Of a DNA stretch of 64,000 nucleotides, positions 42,801 through 54,365 are shown in pieces. The notes under the pieces were generated by a model that did not search any database, was not told the origin of the DNA, and worked only from the letters and a program-made list of their open reading frames with translations. Position numbers and translations under genes: made by a program. Numbering within the stretch: the stretch's first letter is position 1; each line of letters opens with the position of its first letter. The stretch lies in the NCBI RefSeq assembly GCF_910592395.1, contig NC_088318.1, forward strand, positions 15,872,349 through 15,936,348. The letters run 5' to 3'. Origin of the DNA: Lineus longissimus. Taxonomy: Eukaryota; Nemertea; Pilidiophora; Heteronemertea; Lineidae.

Positions 42801-43739
42801 TATATCACACCAAGAACTGCTGAATTAGTACCTCTGTTAGTAACAGCTGCTGTACCAAAAGAGTGGCCACAGACTGCGGCCACATGCTGCAAAAGTCCAT
42901 AATTGGTCAAAATATTTTTTGTTTCTTCCTTGAAGCAACTGCTTTACTTTTGTACAAAGATGTCTCTTGATGGCAATTGCCAATGGAAACTTCTCTTAAG
43001 TGACAGTCAACTGTCTACCAAGGGCTACTCCTCCACTTTGATCAAGACAATACTATGCAAGGTTTAATCAAGTTTACAGAATTCCTGTATAGAAGCGGAT
43101 CTGTCAAGAAATAGCAAGAAATGAAGTACAATCTACTAACTGTTGATACATGTAGATGTATTTCTGTGACCCTCTACAGCTACTTGGTCATTGTCCTGAG
43201 TGCCACCCAGGCAATATCTTGTGACACTCAAATGCACCGTGGTGTTGAAATATATGTAACTTATCAAACTGGTGACACAACTCAAGTCTGGGAGGGAAAC
43301 AGCTGCACCCACATTGCCATTGGCTGCTGTTGCTCCATCAGGTTTTATTGCCTCTGCTGTTATGTAAAGTTGGTGATGTAGGCACTTGTTGACTGACAGT
43401 ACTCAATATGCATTTTAGGAGAAGCAGAGAAAGGGCCAGGTCTGATGAGTTGTCACACAAGGGAATGTGTAAATTACCCTTGCATCATTGATAATGTGAA
43501 CCTATTGTTGACTGGCACCAGCTGCAGCCAAGGGCAGTATTCCTGTTCATACTGATGAATTGCCACCTATCTTGATTGCCCGTAGCCCAAATTCGCCTGT
43601 AGATTCTCATATTGTACATGAATTTAGTGACTTGCCCTTGCCCCAGCCCTGGCATCAGTAGAGCATGAGTCCGGGGAGAGGGGAGGTAGATACATCTAGA
43701 GATGGTAAATGAAAGTTGTTGCAATATGTACTGTACCCT

Positions 43740-43925
43740 TTTATGCTCTACAAGTAGTGTCTTGAAGCACTTTACCTTCTCCAGAAACCGTTCTTTTGAG
43801 ACCAAGGAGGGCACATACTGTACTACACTTGGCCATTTCAGGCAAGTTTAAAGTACCGAGTGGCACTGTCCTAGCCTCAAACCCACAACCTCCACAAGGC
43901 GGACGCTCTTTCACTGCGCTTCCCC
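43740..43925 (-). mobile_element. tRNA-derived SINE, minus strand
   Basis: Read on the minus strand, the head is GGAAGCGCAGTGAAAGAGCG (A-box region), TCCGCCTTGTGGAGGTTG (anticodon-arm-like), then GTGGGTTTGAGGC (B-box, GGTTCRANNC type) at ~43920 to 43875. An unrelated body runs towards 43740. The spacing matches a type-1 tRNA, but the acceptor stem does not pair, so it is a SINE or old tRNA pseudogene, not a functional tRNA. Confidence 0.65.
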
Positions 43926-46900
43926 AAGTGGTTGTCATGTGATATCAGTGGTCTCTACACCGTGTTACTCTCGGTGAAATGTGGTCAAGGTGTCTTAATC
44001 TTAAGGTCTCAAATATTGATGAGGGTACAAACCAAAACAGTGACTTGCCCAAGGATACTATGTGCACGCTGCAATTCTACACCTGTAGATGCGACCCAGT
44101 ATCTGTGGGCTCTAAAGATAGGATGGGTTGGCGGTATGCCCCGAGTCACGTCACCAAGTCAATACCTCGTCTCTACAATCACTTGTTACTGTGTACTCAG
44201 TGGCTGATACCGCAGCAGGGAGGGATGTTGACATCACCTTGTGGCGATAAGATGGACGTTCGCTGCATCAGTCATGGTTTCTGAGGACAGGCAGGTGAGC
44301 CGATGTATCAACATTCCCTCAGAGGGTTGAGGATGGCAGGCGTTCATGCGGAGAAGCTGCGGTTGTGAAACCACCAATAGTATATCCTGTAGCCTGTGCC
44401 GCTACATTACAGCTTTCTAGTTCAGCTACTCAGGCAATCCTGAATGGTTTGCAAAAAAGCTAATTTTTTCAGCAGAATATCAATTCGAGATCCTTATGCA
44501 GTTGCTTTCTGATCTTTCCTTCACCTTCTTGATAAACAATTGCAATTTTGTGGAAGAGCATTTCATGTTGTTTCCTGAATCAACAGGATGTCACTCCCTC
44601 CGTAGGTGAATGACTTTTTGAGTAATTATGTCAAAGCTGTTCCCCTAGCCCCATCCAAAAGTCAGCAGACTGCATACATTTGGTAATCTGTTATGAAAAC
44701 TTGACACAATGGCACAACGCAAAATCAGGTCACTTAGTTAATATACCGGAAAAATCAAACACTTGCTAAGCATCGTGATCGATGTTGAATCAATTCCGTA
44801 TCCACTGGCCTTGTTTAAAAGATGCAAATATCAAACGCAAACAATAGCTGGAGAGTTCAGCGGTCTAAAATTTCAACAGCATGAGTAAACTTGCCCTGCC
44901 CCTCAAGCGATATTGGGCGTCTGGGAATTTTATATGTTTGCTCGAGTGATTGGCGTCTTATCTTAAGACATCATCATCAACATGGACGACCAATCATGGA
45001 GCGGCCGCGAGTCAAAGAACAAACGTGTCATTTTTGCGTTCATGGTTACAGTTCTGTGGGGACAAACTGCCTGTGGACTTAAAGTATCCGTGTTTGGGCG
45101 GGATAAGAGCAAACAGCAACTGGTGTTTCTTGCGATGAAATGTTGAGTATCAATAGAAAGATAATCGATACGTTATACGCGAGAATCCTGGAAAGATTGT
45201 TGTGTCTTGAATCCCACAATAGAGAATTTGAGTGATAATATGAGATGGGTGCCTGACAGGCTCGGACAGGGATGATACCCGAGAGAGGGAGGCTTGTTTG
45301 TCTTTCTTTGATGGGTGAATGAGAGCTGGAGAATTTGTTCAAATGTTTCTTCAGGAGTTGCTACCTTTGTCAATGATATATCAGGAGGATTTGAAGTTCA
45401 TATTATGCTACAATTAATTGGGGGGCGTAGTGGGCGGTGAATCCGACCAAGCAGTCCTTGGTACTTAGTTCAAAACCATTCAAAAGGCACTTATGTAGGG
45501 GTCGCTGCTGAACATCCCTGGTCTGGTTCTCTCTGAGATGAGCACCTTTCCCCCTTTAACTTTGGAACAGTGAACTACAACGTCTCCAGATGCTGTCTCT
45601 CGCTTGTACACTTTCAATTGTTTTTCAAACAAATCGGCCCGAGCGACAAACTTCATAATTTCCTGGTCTGAAGTTGCTGCACCAAGCGTGTCACAAATCG
45701 GTAGCTCAGTATGTGATACGTTCTGTGAAATGCAAGTATTTTACGCAGTCTCTGAGCGATGTGTGAAAAACACCATCCGTGATGCACAGCCCCACATGGC
45801 CCAGTACCAGAAGCGATACATTGTACATTGAACAACAACATCAGCTACTGATAAACCTGATTATTTGTGTTTTACACAGCATTTTCTAAGACCCGCGTGA
45901 AATACAACAGCAGTGCCGTGTGTAGTCATAGCCGCATTGATTGGTGTTGCTCTGTATCACAGCATCAAAAGACCTATACTCGTGTGAAAAACATCAGCGA
46001 GTTATAACTCCTCAATGTCCTGTCCGCATCAGCCTGTGAACAACATCGTACAGTACATAGAGATCGTACATCATCGGAGGGCAAACACGTCCACAGTACC
46101 GCCCAGCATCTGTCCTGTGGTCAACACTCTTGGCGTCAGAGTCAATAACGTGTCAACACATCTGCAGTATGAGCCTGTGAAATGATGATATGTAGATAGA
46201 GAGTGGCTTTTCCGATGAAGTAACAAATGGGCGTTACTGTAATTAAGAGTATACCACACAGGTAACTAGAGGCACCATTGTAAATTTTGAACAGTGACCT
46301 TTCTGATTGTACCCATGCTTTCTCATCATAGCACAGTGCATCAGTCTGCGTCAGTCTCCTAGGCCTAGCAGATCAATAGAAAGAGAAAGATGATGCATGC
46401 ATCTGCTGTTGTTGATTTCGAGGACCCTCATCACCACGACAGCTGCTTTGCTGGGTGCTTCAACATCCCTATAGATAATGATAATCAGCCTCAGGCCACG
46501 GATGTTTGATTCTACTGCTGCAAAAGGCCTACTCTTCACTGCTCAGCTTCCAGTTGGAACCTACTGTGAGCTATGTATGCTGGGCTATCCATCAACCAAT
46601 CGGCCCTGTTGCCAAATCCGGTATCCAGTAACATGTGACTATGAGTATTCTTTCCCGGTGATGGGCTGATCCATTGCATGCTTATTTCCTAATTATGGCT
46701 ATGATATACCCAGTTGTAAGTAAAGTTTGCTCATCATAGTGTCACCCCAATGAAAGGGCCAGCCAGATATGGCTTACGAGACACTTTTTACTTCAATCTC
46801 TTAAATCTTTTTTTCTTCAAACTCCAATCTCTAATGCCCTGGCGAATGCCTGAACTCTGCAGGACTCAAGGTCAGGGAGAGCGTGAACGTCTGAACTGTT

Positions 46901-48675
46901 GTAACAATACATTTTGGATGATACCTGTTTACAGGTGGTGGGAATAGCAATGGGGTGAATGGTCCACTCAAACATCACAAAGCATGAAATGGCAAAGCAA
47001 GTGATGTTGCTGCTTTCTTAGTCATGGGCCAGTCAAACAGAGAAATACATCACCCTTGTCCTAATGTAGAATTGTCATTGATTCTGTAACAAATAACTGT
47101 TAATGATGTGGTTGAAGAAGCTGCCAATCGGAACAAGTTGAAATTATAATGTACCCGCATCATGGGATATGTTGAAGTGTGGGTTACAACTACTTGAGCA
47201 AAGAGAGGTTGTGCCCTCCATCCATTGGCTGATGCACTATTAGAACCTTTGCCTGTGGTGCTCAAGGAGGGAATGGATAGAAGATATGTGTTCAGCCACA
47301 TTTTATAGGCGACTGGAGTCTCACATCAAGTGATTTTTCACATGGACATCAAATATGGTCATCAGCAAGTTCGGTTATCAGCAATTTCGGAACTTGTTTC
47401 ACTGGCCTATGGACAAGAGAGGTCATGACATTCTCTAGGCCTTTGGTACCTGTTGGGCTAATTGTCAGTCCTGGGTCATGGGGAGGCTTCTTGTGACAAA
47501 GGGTTTGTGATCATCTTCGTTTGGTGGGAATGGGCTGATTGATAGCTGTGGGAAATTGAGGGCACTCAAGTTTGGGCATGAATTGGTGTCGGTCTAGGTT
47601 CAGATGGACTCTGATAAACTCTGAATCTTATTGGATCTTATGCCGTAGGCACTTCAGGGTAAAACAAGATCGAACTTGCCAAGCATATTCGACAAAAGAC
47701 GCTTATTGCCTTGGATAAAATGATTCAGCCAGGATATTGTCATCATCTCTTATCCTGTGGCTTCTATCATTTATTTTGTGTTGGAGTATCACTTTGTTTC
47801 TTAATGGTCTGAATTTTCAGAAAGGCCAGGCAAAGTTGACTGCATGATCTTCCCACAGGCACATGAAAATACGAGTCCCTTCTCTTTTGGACCTGTTTGC
47901 TGTGACTTGGCTGTCAGGTGTATGAGGTTTTGAATCAGCCCAAGGCGAATGGTTTCATGAATATTGAGGCTTTTGTCAGTTATTGAAAGTATCAACAAGA
48001 GAACTCAATTCCTGTTGATGTTACAATTTTGTCATTTAAAAGTTGTAAAATTGTACATTCAGGAGTACCGAATCAAGATGGGCTCTGACAAGAGGAAGTA
48101 CAATGTAGTTGGAATGAGGACAAGCCATACATACACAGAGAGAAATATTGAAACCCACTGGCAGACTCAGACAATATCTATTTCAATGGACACAAAACAT
48201 TTGAGAATTGAAGCACAGCGCGTCTTCTCCATGTGTTATCATGCGCGACCCCATCCTATAAAATCTTGAACTTGGAACCAAGCTTTAGAAATCACATCAT
48301 GTAACCTGGTATGTCACAGCAGTACAGGCCCATCTTTATGCCTATCCTTAGGCCTACCAATCACCTGGTGCAACCAAGCATGCTACGGTATTCTTATGTC
48401 GCCAAGATGACCAGAAAGCGTTGACAAATGGTCCAATGTGGGAAATCTTGCACGATCTACGCAGTCGTGATTCAATGCTGTAGTGCAAATGTATTCTTGC
48501 TGCTAGACCTGCTACACAATAGGCCTATAATAAAGCCTTCAATGGCCCTGTGAGAGGAATGTTGAAGTCGTGGGTGCATGCAGCCATGAAGTTTTGGCAC
48601 TGTCTGCAATCTGATATCTGGTAAAGCCCTATGAGTTGCACTAAAATGGTGATTGCCAGGGTGATTACTAGGGTG

Positions 48676-48697
48676 ACCTTAATAGAGAGGTTCTACT
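48676..48697 (-). mobile_element. Solo terminal repeat of MITE family C
   Basis: CCTTAATAGAGAGGTTCTAC is the complement of the left end of the element at 36542-36705. No partner end was seen nearby. It is a degraded copy. Confidence 0.6.
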
Positions 48698-49680
48698 CTT
48701 TCTTGATACCGGGTATCAGAAAGGATGTTCTGAAGTGAATTGAGGCCAAGTTGAGATTGATGCATTGATTAATCATCGATTTCTCATTAAGAATCCAAAT
48801 TTGTCATCTCTCAGTGGTAACAACCTAGTTTCATCTACAGAAGTCCTCAAGAAATGATTGCGTGATAATGGAGAAGTGGGGACACTCAAACATAGTTTGC
48901 TTCGTTGAAATTTGCCAAATTGTGCATGTGTTTGGACAAGATATTAAACACAAAAGATTCCAGTCAAGGTGTTTGGAATGAAATGAAAAATCTATATCAA
49001 GATTGCAATTCTGATATTGATGAAATTTCCTAGCCTGCAGTTGTGCATGGGCAGTTCTCCAAATTTGAAGTCTTGTTCTTAGTCAACTTTAAAAGGATGG
49101 ACTTTGGTAAGCAAACTTCTTGAGAAAATTGCTATTTTTTGCCAAATTGTTCCCTCTTTCCTCACTCCTTCTCAGGTCATGGATCCACCCCTGGAGGTGT
49201 ACTGATTTGAATGAAACTTCTATAAGGTTATAACTTAAAGGCAGACCATAAAGCAAGCAAGACGAATATTTTCTTCCAAATGGCTTCTTCGCTTTATCTG
49301 GACTTTTCCAAAAGTAGGACTGTTCAGTCATCTAATCACTCGCACAACTTAAATGTTTTCTACCCTTGGGAATGCGACCATTTATGGGGTTGCTCTGTAA
49401 CAAGCTCAAGTAGGCCAATTTGGTGTGAAGATTACTTAGAAAGAATCCAAGCAAGCCTATTTAAGCTAATCACTCAATGCTTCCATTGCACCCTAGGCCT
49501 AGCAAACATAATAGGCAAAGAAAAGCTTATGGGTCGTGAAGGGATGGGGCCTATACTTCTCTAGCACTGGACAATCGACTGATTATGCTCTAAATGCCTG
49601 CACTGGTGCTGGTGCAGGCCTAGGCAGGACCCAGAACAACCTTCTGTCCGAACTGCCAAGACTGGGGACACGTTGCCAAT

Positions 49681-49718
49681 GGTTGCTATAGAGCTCAATG
49701 GTTGCTGTAGAGCTCAAT
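49681..49718. repeat. 19-bp tandem duplication
   Basis: GGTTGCTATAGAGCTCAAT is followed at once by GGTTGCTGTAGAGCTCAAT, with one difference. Confidence 0.85.
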
Positions 49719-51439
49719 GGTGTTTTGTGCAAAGAATCAATTATTTGTATGTAATCTTAAAGGCCTTTAGGTTCTAGACCTGGATGATAAGTCTGGACTG
49801 GTACTGAATATATGGCCCGTATCCATGCATGACTTGGCTGAATAAAAGAGTGGGTGATTTATTTGGGTTTTTTTATTGATCCCAATGGTTTGGTCATCAC
49901 GTATTGTCCGATTGTGTATTTTGAAGATAGATTTACCGCTGTCTGTTGCCTTCCCCCCTACTGATGGCACATTAAATCATCCCTATTGTAGTCTCAAGAA
50001 AGGATAAGAATGAAATAAAATAAGAGGAGCGTGAGCATCGGTTATCATACCAGTTAGATGGAGGTTGGATCGTCGATGCTACTGGTAGAAAGAGTTGAAA
50101 AAGTCAGCCTTGATGGGGCAGACCGATGAAAAATCTTAGGAATTAGTGCCATGCAAGGATACTTTGGTAGAATTGCCATCATGCTGGGGTGTAATGTCAC
50201 AGCTAAGAATAAATATCTCTGTTCATCTTATTTTTGCTTTTTTCAACATCCTGGATAAGAATTCTTGTACTGAGTCCATTAGATTATGTTCAGCAGAGGG
50301 CATTATAAAGACCGTCTGTGCCCATGCAAGCAGGCCTGCGAATAGCTCGTCCCAAATTGCATCTTGTACAAAAACCTAATCTTGCACAATAGAGCTAAAA
50401 ATGTTTTAGCTGCATTCAGTTGTTATGTGCTTGGGAAGTATTTTGTGTACTTAGGCCTCGGTGTCTTTGGGAACGCAAACACGAGGCCTAGTGGTACATA
50501 GAGTGTGCAATTAGAAAGGCTTTGACGAATGAAGGGGAGTAAATGGTATAGGCCCTGGGCTGGTTTAAGAAGGAGGCTAGTGTTGTTTCAATGCTCTGCT
50601 CAGGCCCTTCCAGACAAAAACTTATTGTTGAGGTCTACTGTTGAGGTCCTTTTTAGATAGTTTGGTGCAGGTTGAGAAGTCATTTTGTTGCCAGTAGGTT
50701 TTTAAGTAGAATAGATGTTTCTTACAGTTTTTGCCCAATCCTTCTCTTTCTCCTGAATAAATACTTTATCACGGAAAGACACAGTTGTAGGGTAACAATT
50801 AGACTGCATAACATAATCAGTAATTCTAAAAAAAGTATTATGATGAGTGTCCTTGAGTTGAGGACCAGACCAAGTTGTTACTGCATCAGTCCAGGAACTC
50901 AAAGAAAGGTACTGACATCTTGCCACTGGCCACAACAGAAAGAAACAGCTTAAGATTGTCCATTGCACCCTTTTGAAAACTTTATAATATCTCTAGTTTG
51001 CATTTGTTGTTTGGACAAACTCTTCAGTCATCAATTGTGCAATAATTCATTGAAAATTGATTATTTCTACTTTGACATGAATCAAAATCAAAAAGAGTTT
51101 GGCGTATCTGACGCAGAATGTCATCATCGATTGATCTTGACCCAAAACATTCTCCGTACAATCTAAAGGCTAATAAATTTCCATCTTATCTTTTGACGAC
51201 GAAGCAAAACCAATCGGTAATGACCAAAAAAAGATGTCATCATCATGTGATTGTGCGATTTCGTTTTAGTTTCAATTCAACAGACTTTGTTGGCACATGT
51301 TGCAAGCTGATGCCCTAACCTTATAACCTCGGGAGAAATCATGTCAGGTGTCTCAATCTCAATTGTGATGAATGATTGTTTCGATTGTTTGCCCAACCTC
51401 ATTCGCCTCTGAATCAGAGCTCGGAGGACAAGATGCGAG

Positions 51440-51520
51440 TGGGTGTGCGATGGTGTAGCGCATAGTGCGCTGGACTCCTTAGTAAGAGGTCATGGGTTCG
51501 AACTCACCAGAGCCACTTTG
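51440..51520 (+). mobile_element. tRNA-derived SINE or tRNA pseudogene, plus strand
   Basis: GCGATGGTGTAGCGCATAGT (A-box, TRGCNNAGNNGG type) is followed by GCGCTGGACTCCTTAGTAAG and then GGTCATGGGTTCGAACTCAC (a perfect B-box GGTTCGAAC) and CAGAGCCA. The order and spacing are those of a tRNA. The anticodon stem is disrupted and the acceptor stem is imperfect. The ~90 nt after it lacks a clear tail, so the SINE body limit is uncertain. Confidence 0.65.
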
Positions 51521-52803
51521 TTCTGAAAGCTCCTGATGAGCACTTTCAATTGGTGCATGGTAATTGGTGTCATTTTCTGAAATATTTTGAATTGCCAGCA
51601 GTAGAATTGGGTATTCAGCGGACCAAAAATATCACTCTTTCTCTTGGCTGGCTTCCTTCATTCGAAGCCAACACCAGCGTAGGTGTCCATTAAGTCAAGC
51701 GGATTTGTGGCCGCAAAGATTCCTGCCTAGGCAGAGAGAACAACTATGTACTTATCCAACTGAAAACATTATCAGCTCTAAAAAGGCCTATGAAGTTGGC
51801 TAATCCTGCTTAAATAAGCAAAGATATTCAGTGGTCAAAGAGCATATTGGTCCTGATCTTGCATAACATCTCGAGGCCGAGGACCAGCACCAGGATACTA
51901 GTCCGGGCCTATGCCCAGTGTGATCCAACTTTTAGTTTTGTTTGTCAACTCCTAAGTAACGTTAAAGGGGAAATTCTCAAAATCTCTTTTCTGTATTTTG
52001 GCATCATCTGCACCATCAAGAATTGACAAAGACTAGTCTATATCTATTCTTGGTAACGGTGACTGAAGTGTTGAAGAGGGCAGATCCCTAGTAACACTGT
52101 TGGTTACGGCTCTGCCAGACTCAGACAGCGTCTTTAGTTGGTCTAATGAATATCACAATGTTAACTTTTCAGTTTGAGAACTGAGAAGTTTCCCCCTCTT
52201 AAATTGTGTTGTTGGAGCATGACTTTATGAATAGAAAGTTTGTTTAACAACAGATAGGGGCTTACAGTATTGTGTCCACCCATGGTGAGCTATGATGTAC
52301 GATGGTGTGGCCTGTTCATGAATCCAAGTCAATAAAACTATGTTCAAATAAAACATATTGCATAAAGATGATAAGAACTAGGCCTGTGGATCCTGCCTAA
52401 ACCTGTCAAGTGATATATCTGATCTCGGTATTCAGGTGTACTTGGGTACAGTGCCAAGTGACAGAGAGTGAATCTTCCCACTGATAAAGGAGGCTATTGT
52501 CCTGATTGTTGACCCCTGTGGTCTGACGGGGAAGGTTTAGGAGTTTTTTTCACCAGGTTGATTGTTGAAATTTTGATCAGTTGACAATATTTTTATCACG
52601 TAGGTTCATTTCAGAACAATTGTACCAAACCTACACACAAGTCTTATGATGCTTTTCCTTTTCAATTCAGTTTTACTTGCTTTCTCTATGATGTTTATGT
52701 GTTCACAGATGATAATTTCGACAAGTACAAGTTGGGAATCACCACTATTTGCTCACATACTTTGTCATCATTGGAAAAGCTATCTCTAACCTATCATCTG
52801 TTG

Positions 52804-52885
52804 GCTTGAATCACGGTAAACTGGAGCGATTGGGGGTTCTAGAATATAGGAACCCCAAGTCGCTCCAGTTTACCGTGCTTGAATC
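52804..52885. mobile_element. 64-bp palindromic mini-element with 9-bp target duplication
   Basis: A near-perfect hairpin at 52813-52876 starts ACGGTAAACTGGAGCGA and ends TCGCTCCAGTTTACCGT. The arms are ~27 bp with two mismatches, around a ~10-nt centre (TAGAATATAG). It is flanked by exact 9-bp direct repeats GCTTGAATC at 52804-52812 and 52877-52885. Inverted ends plus a duplicated target show a transposition product made almost wholly of its two ends. The 9-bp duplication matches the size seen at the foldback element in SNRPB, although the TIR sequences differ. Confidence 0.85.
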
Positions 52886-53997
52886 AGCTCTAGTCAAAAT
52901 TCTACTTGCGCTCAAATATTTAAATGCTCAGGGAAAGTGCCCAGCGTGACCCAATCAAAGATGGAGTCTGTATAAGTAAAAGTATGATATTACCAACACT
53001 TCCAGCTACAGTAATGGAGCACTGTGTAACTACTTTTAAGTATTTTTGTTTCATTATTAATACGATATGGGTCGTGGAGTAACATATTGATCGCTGTACC
53101 TCCATCAGCAACGGGCGGCCCGTATCCTACCTGTGCATGTGACCATCCCGGACGACGCGTCCATGGTTACGGAGTCTCGAGATCGCGTATTGATTAGAAG
53201 GTGTTGGAATCGGGTGATGTAACTTATGTATGTGTATTGTCGTTCCATTAGGGTGGCTGGATGTGCAAGCTGCGTTTTCGATCCCAACTCATACAAACTA
53301 ACTGGTATGTTGTACATTTGTGTCGAGACGATTGTTGAAGATTTGACAGGTGACCGATCGCACTTTTATGAGTTGTGGTGGTGCCAATTTTGGCTGTATC
53401 TTTTGTTAGACTTTTCCCATCGACACGCTGTACTGTTGCATGGTCATTTGGGCCGTGATCACTGTGTAAATAGCGTCAGATGTATTTTTGCAAGTTTGTT
53501 TTATTTTCTATCGCAAGCAGCACTTATAGGAACATAAACAGGTATGTAGCATTTTGTTCCAATCTTGATGAAGGGACACATTCAACCTATGCATTGCAAA
53601 CACTTGATAGAATGTTTACGTACAATTTTGGATGTTTCTGAGAATTGTATAAAGTGGGGGTGTAGCTTTTGCTCGGAAGAGCCCACAACATGGGATGCTG
53701 CCAATGTTGATGTATTAATTGGCCATATAATGTTGGCTAAGAACAGGATGATGTTGTTGATTATTTGTTGTCATGGGAACCGACAACAGGTAGTCGAAGA
53801 ATCCGATGCTGGTGCGGCAGGTGGATGAGGGAGAGATGGCGATAATGTAGCCATGTTCACTGGCACTGCGCTTCATCCATATTTTACTCCGCATTGATTG
53901 GTGCGTGTTTTGCACAGAAATGTATTTGGTCGTAGATTTGGTTGGGTGTGAACCTGGCGATGGATCATGCGTCATGGCGCTAAGCAACTGAGGCAGG

Positions 53998-54365
53998 TGG
54001 GGTCGTTATCACGTATCAGTGTTCATTGGGACGTTTGCAAGTTATTGGTGAGTGTTCATTGTGTCATTTCATTAATTCAGAAATGCAACCCCTAAGCCAC
54101 TTGGATTCTGGACCTTTGTGGGGCATCTGCTATCTTAAAGGGATATAAGAATCATCATATTTTTGGTGAGTGTTGATTGCTTGCATCATTTAATCTTCCA
54201 TGAAGACCATATTCTTGGATTCTGGACCAATTCTTAAAAGGGTGGGTGGGGTCATTATCATGCATTAATTGGGACATTCACGAGTTGTATCAGTGTGTTT
54301 ATTGTCTTCTTCCATCCTTTTGAGAATCCAATGTAACGGACATGGAGTCTGGACTAAAAAGGAAT
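53998..54365. repeat. Diverged tandem duplication, ~245-bp unit (about 1.5 copies)
   Basis: GTGGGGTCGTTATCACG … CATTGGGACGTTTGCAAGTT (from ~53998) recurs as GTGGGGTCATTATCATGC … AATTGGGACATTCACGAGTT (from ~54246). The words TTGGATTCTGGACC (~54104, ~54215) and GGAGTCTGGACTAAAAAGG (~54345) mark a shorter inner repeat. It is non-coding and old, judging from divergence. Confidence 0.6.

Noticed and set aside
47964-48269. 101-codon frame in the intron with a lysine-rich start
   Set aside because: No domain or splice support, and it does not resemble the acidic second exon region expected in FOG proteins.
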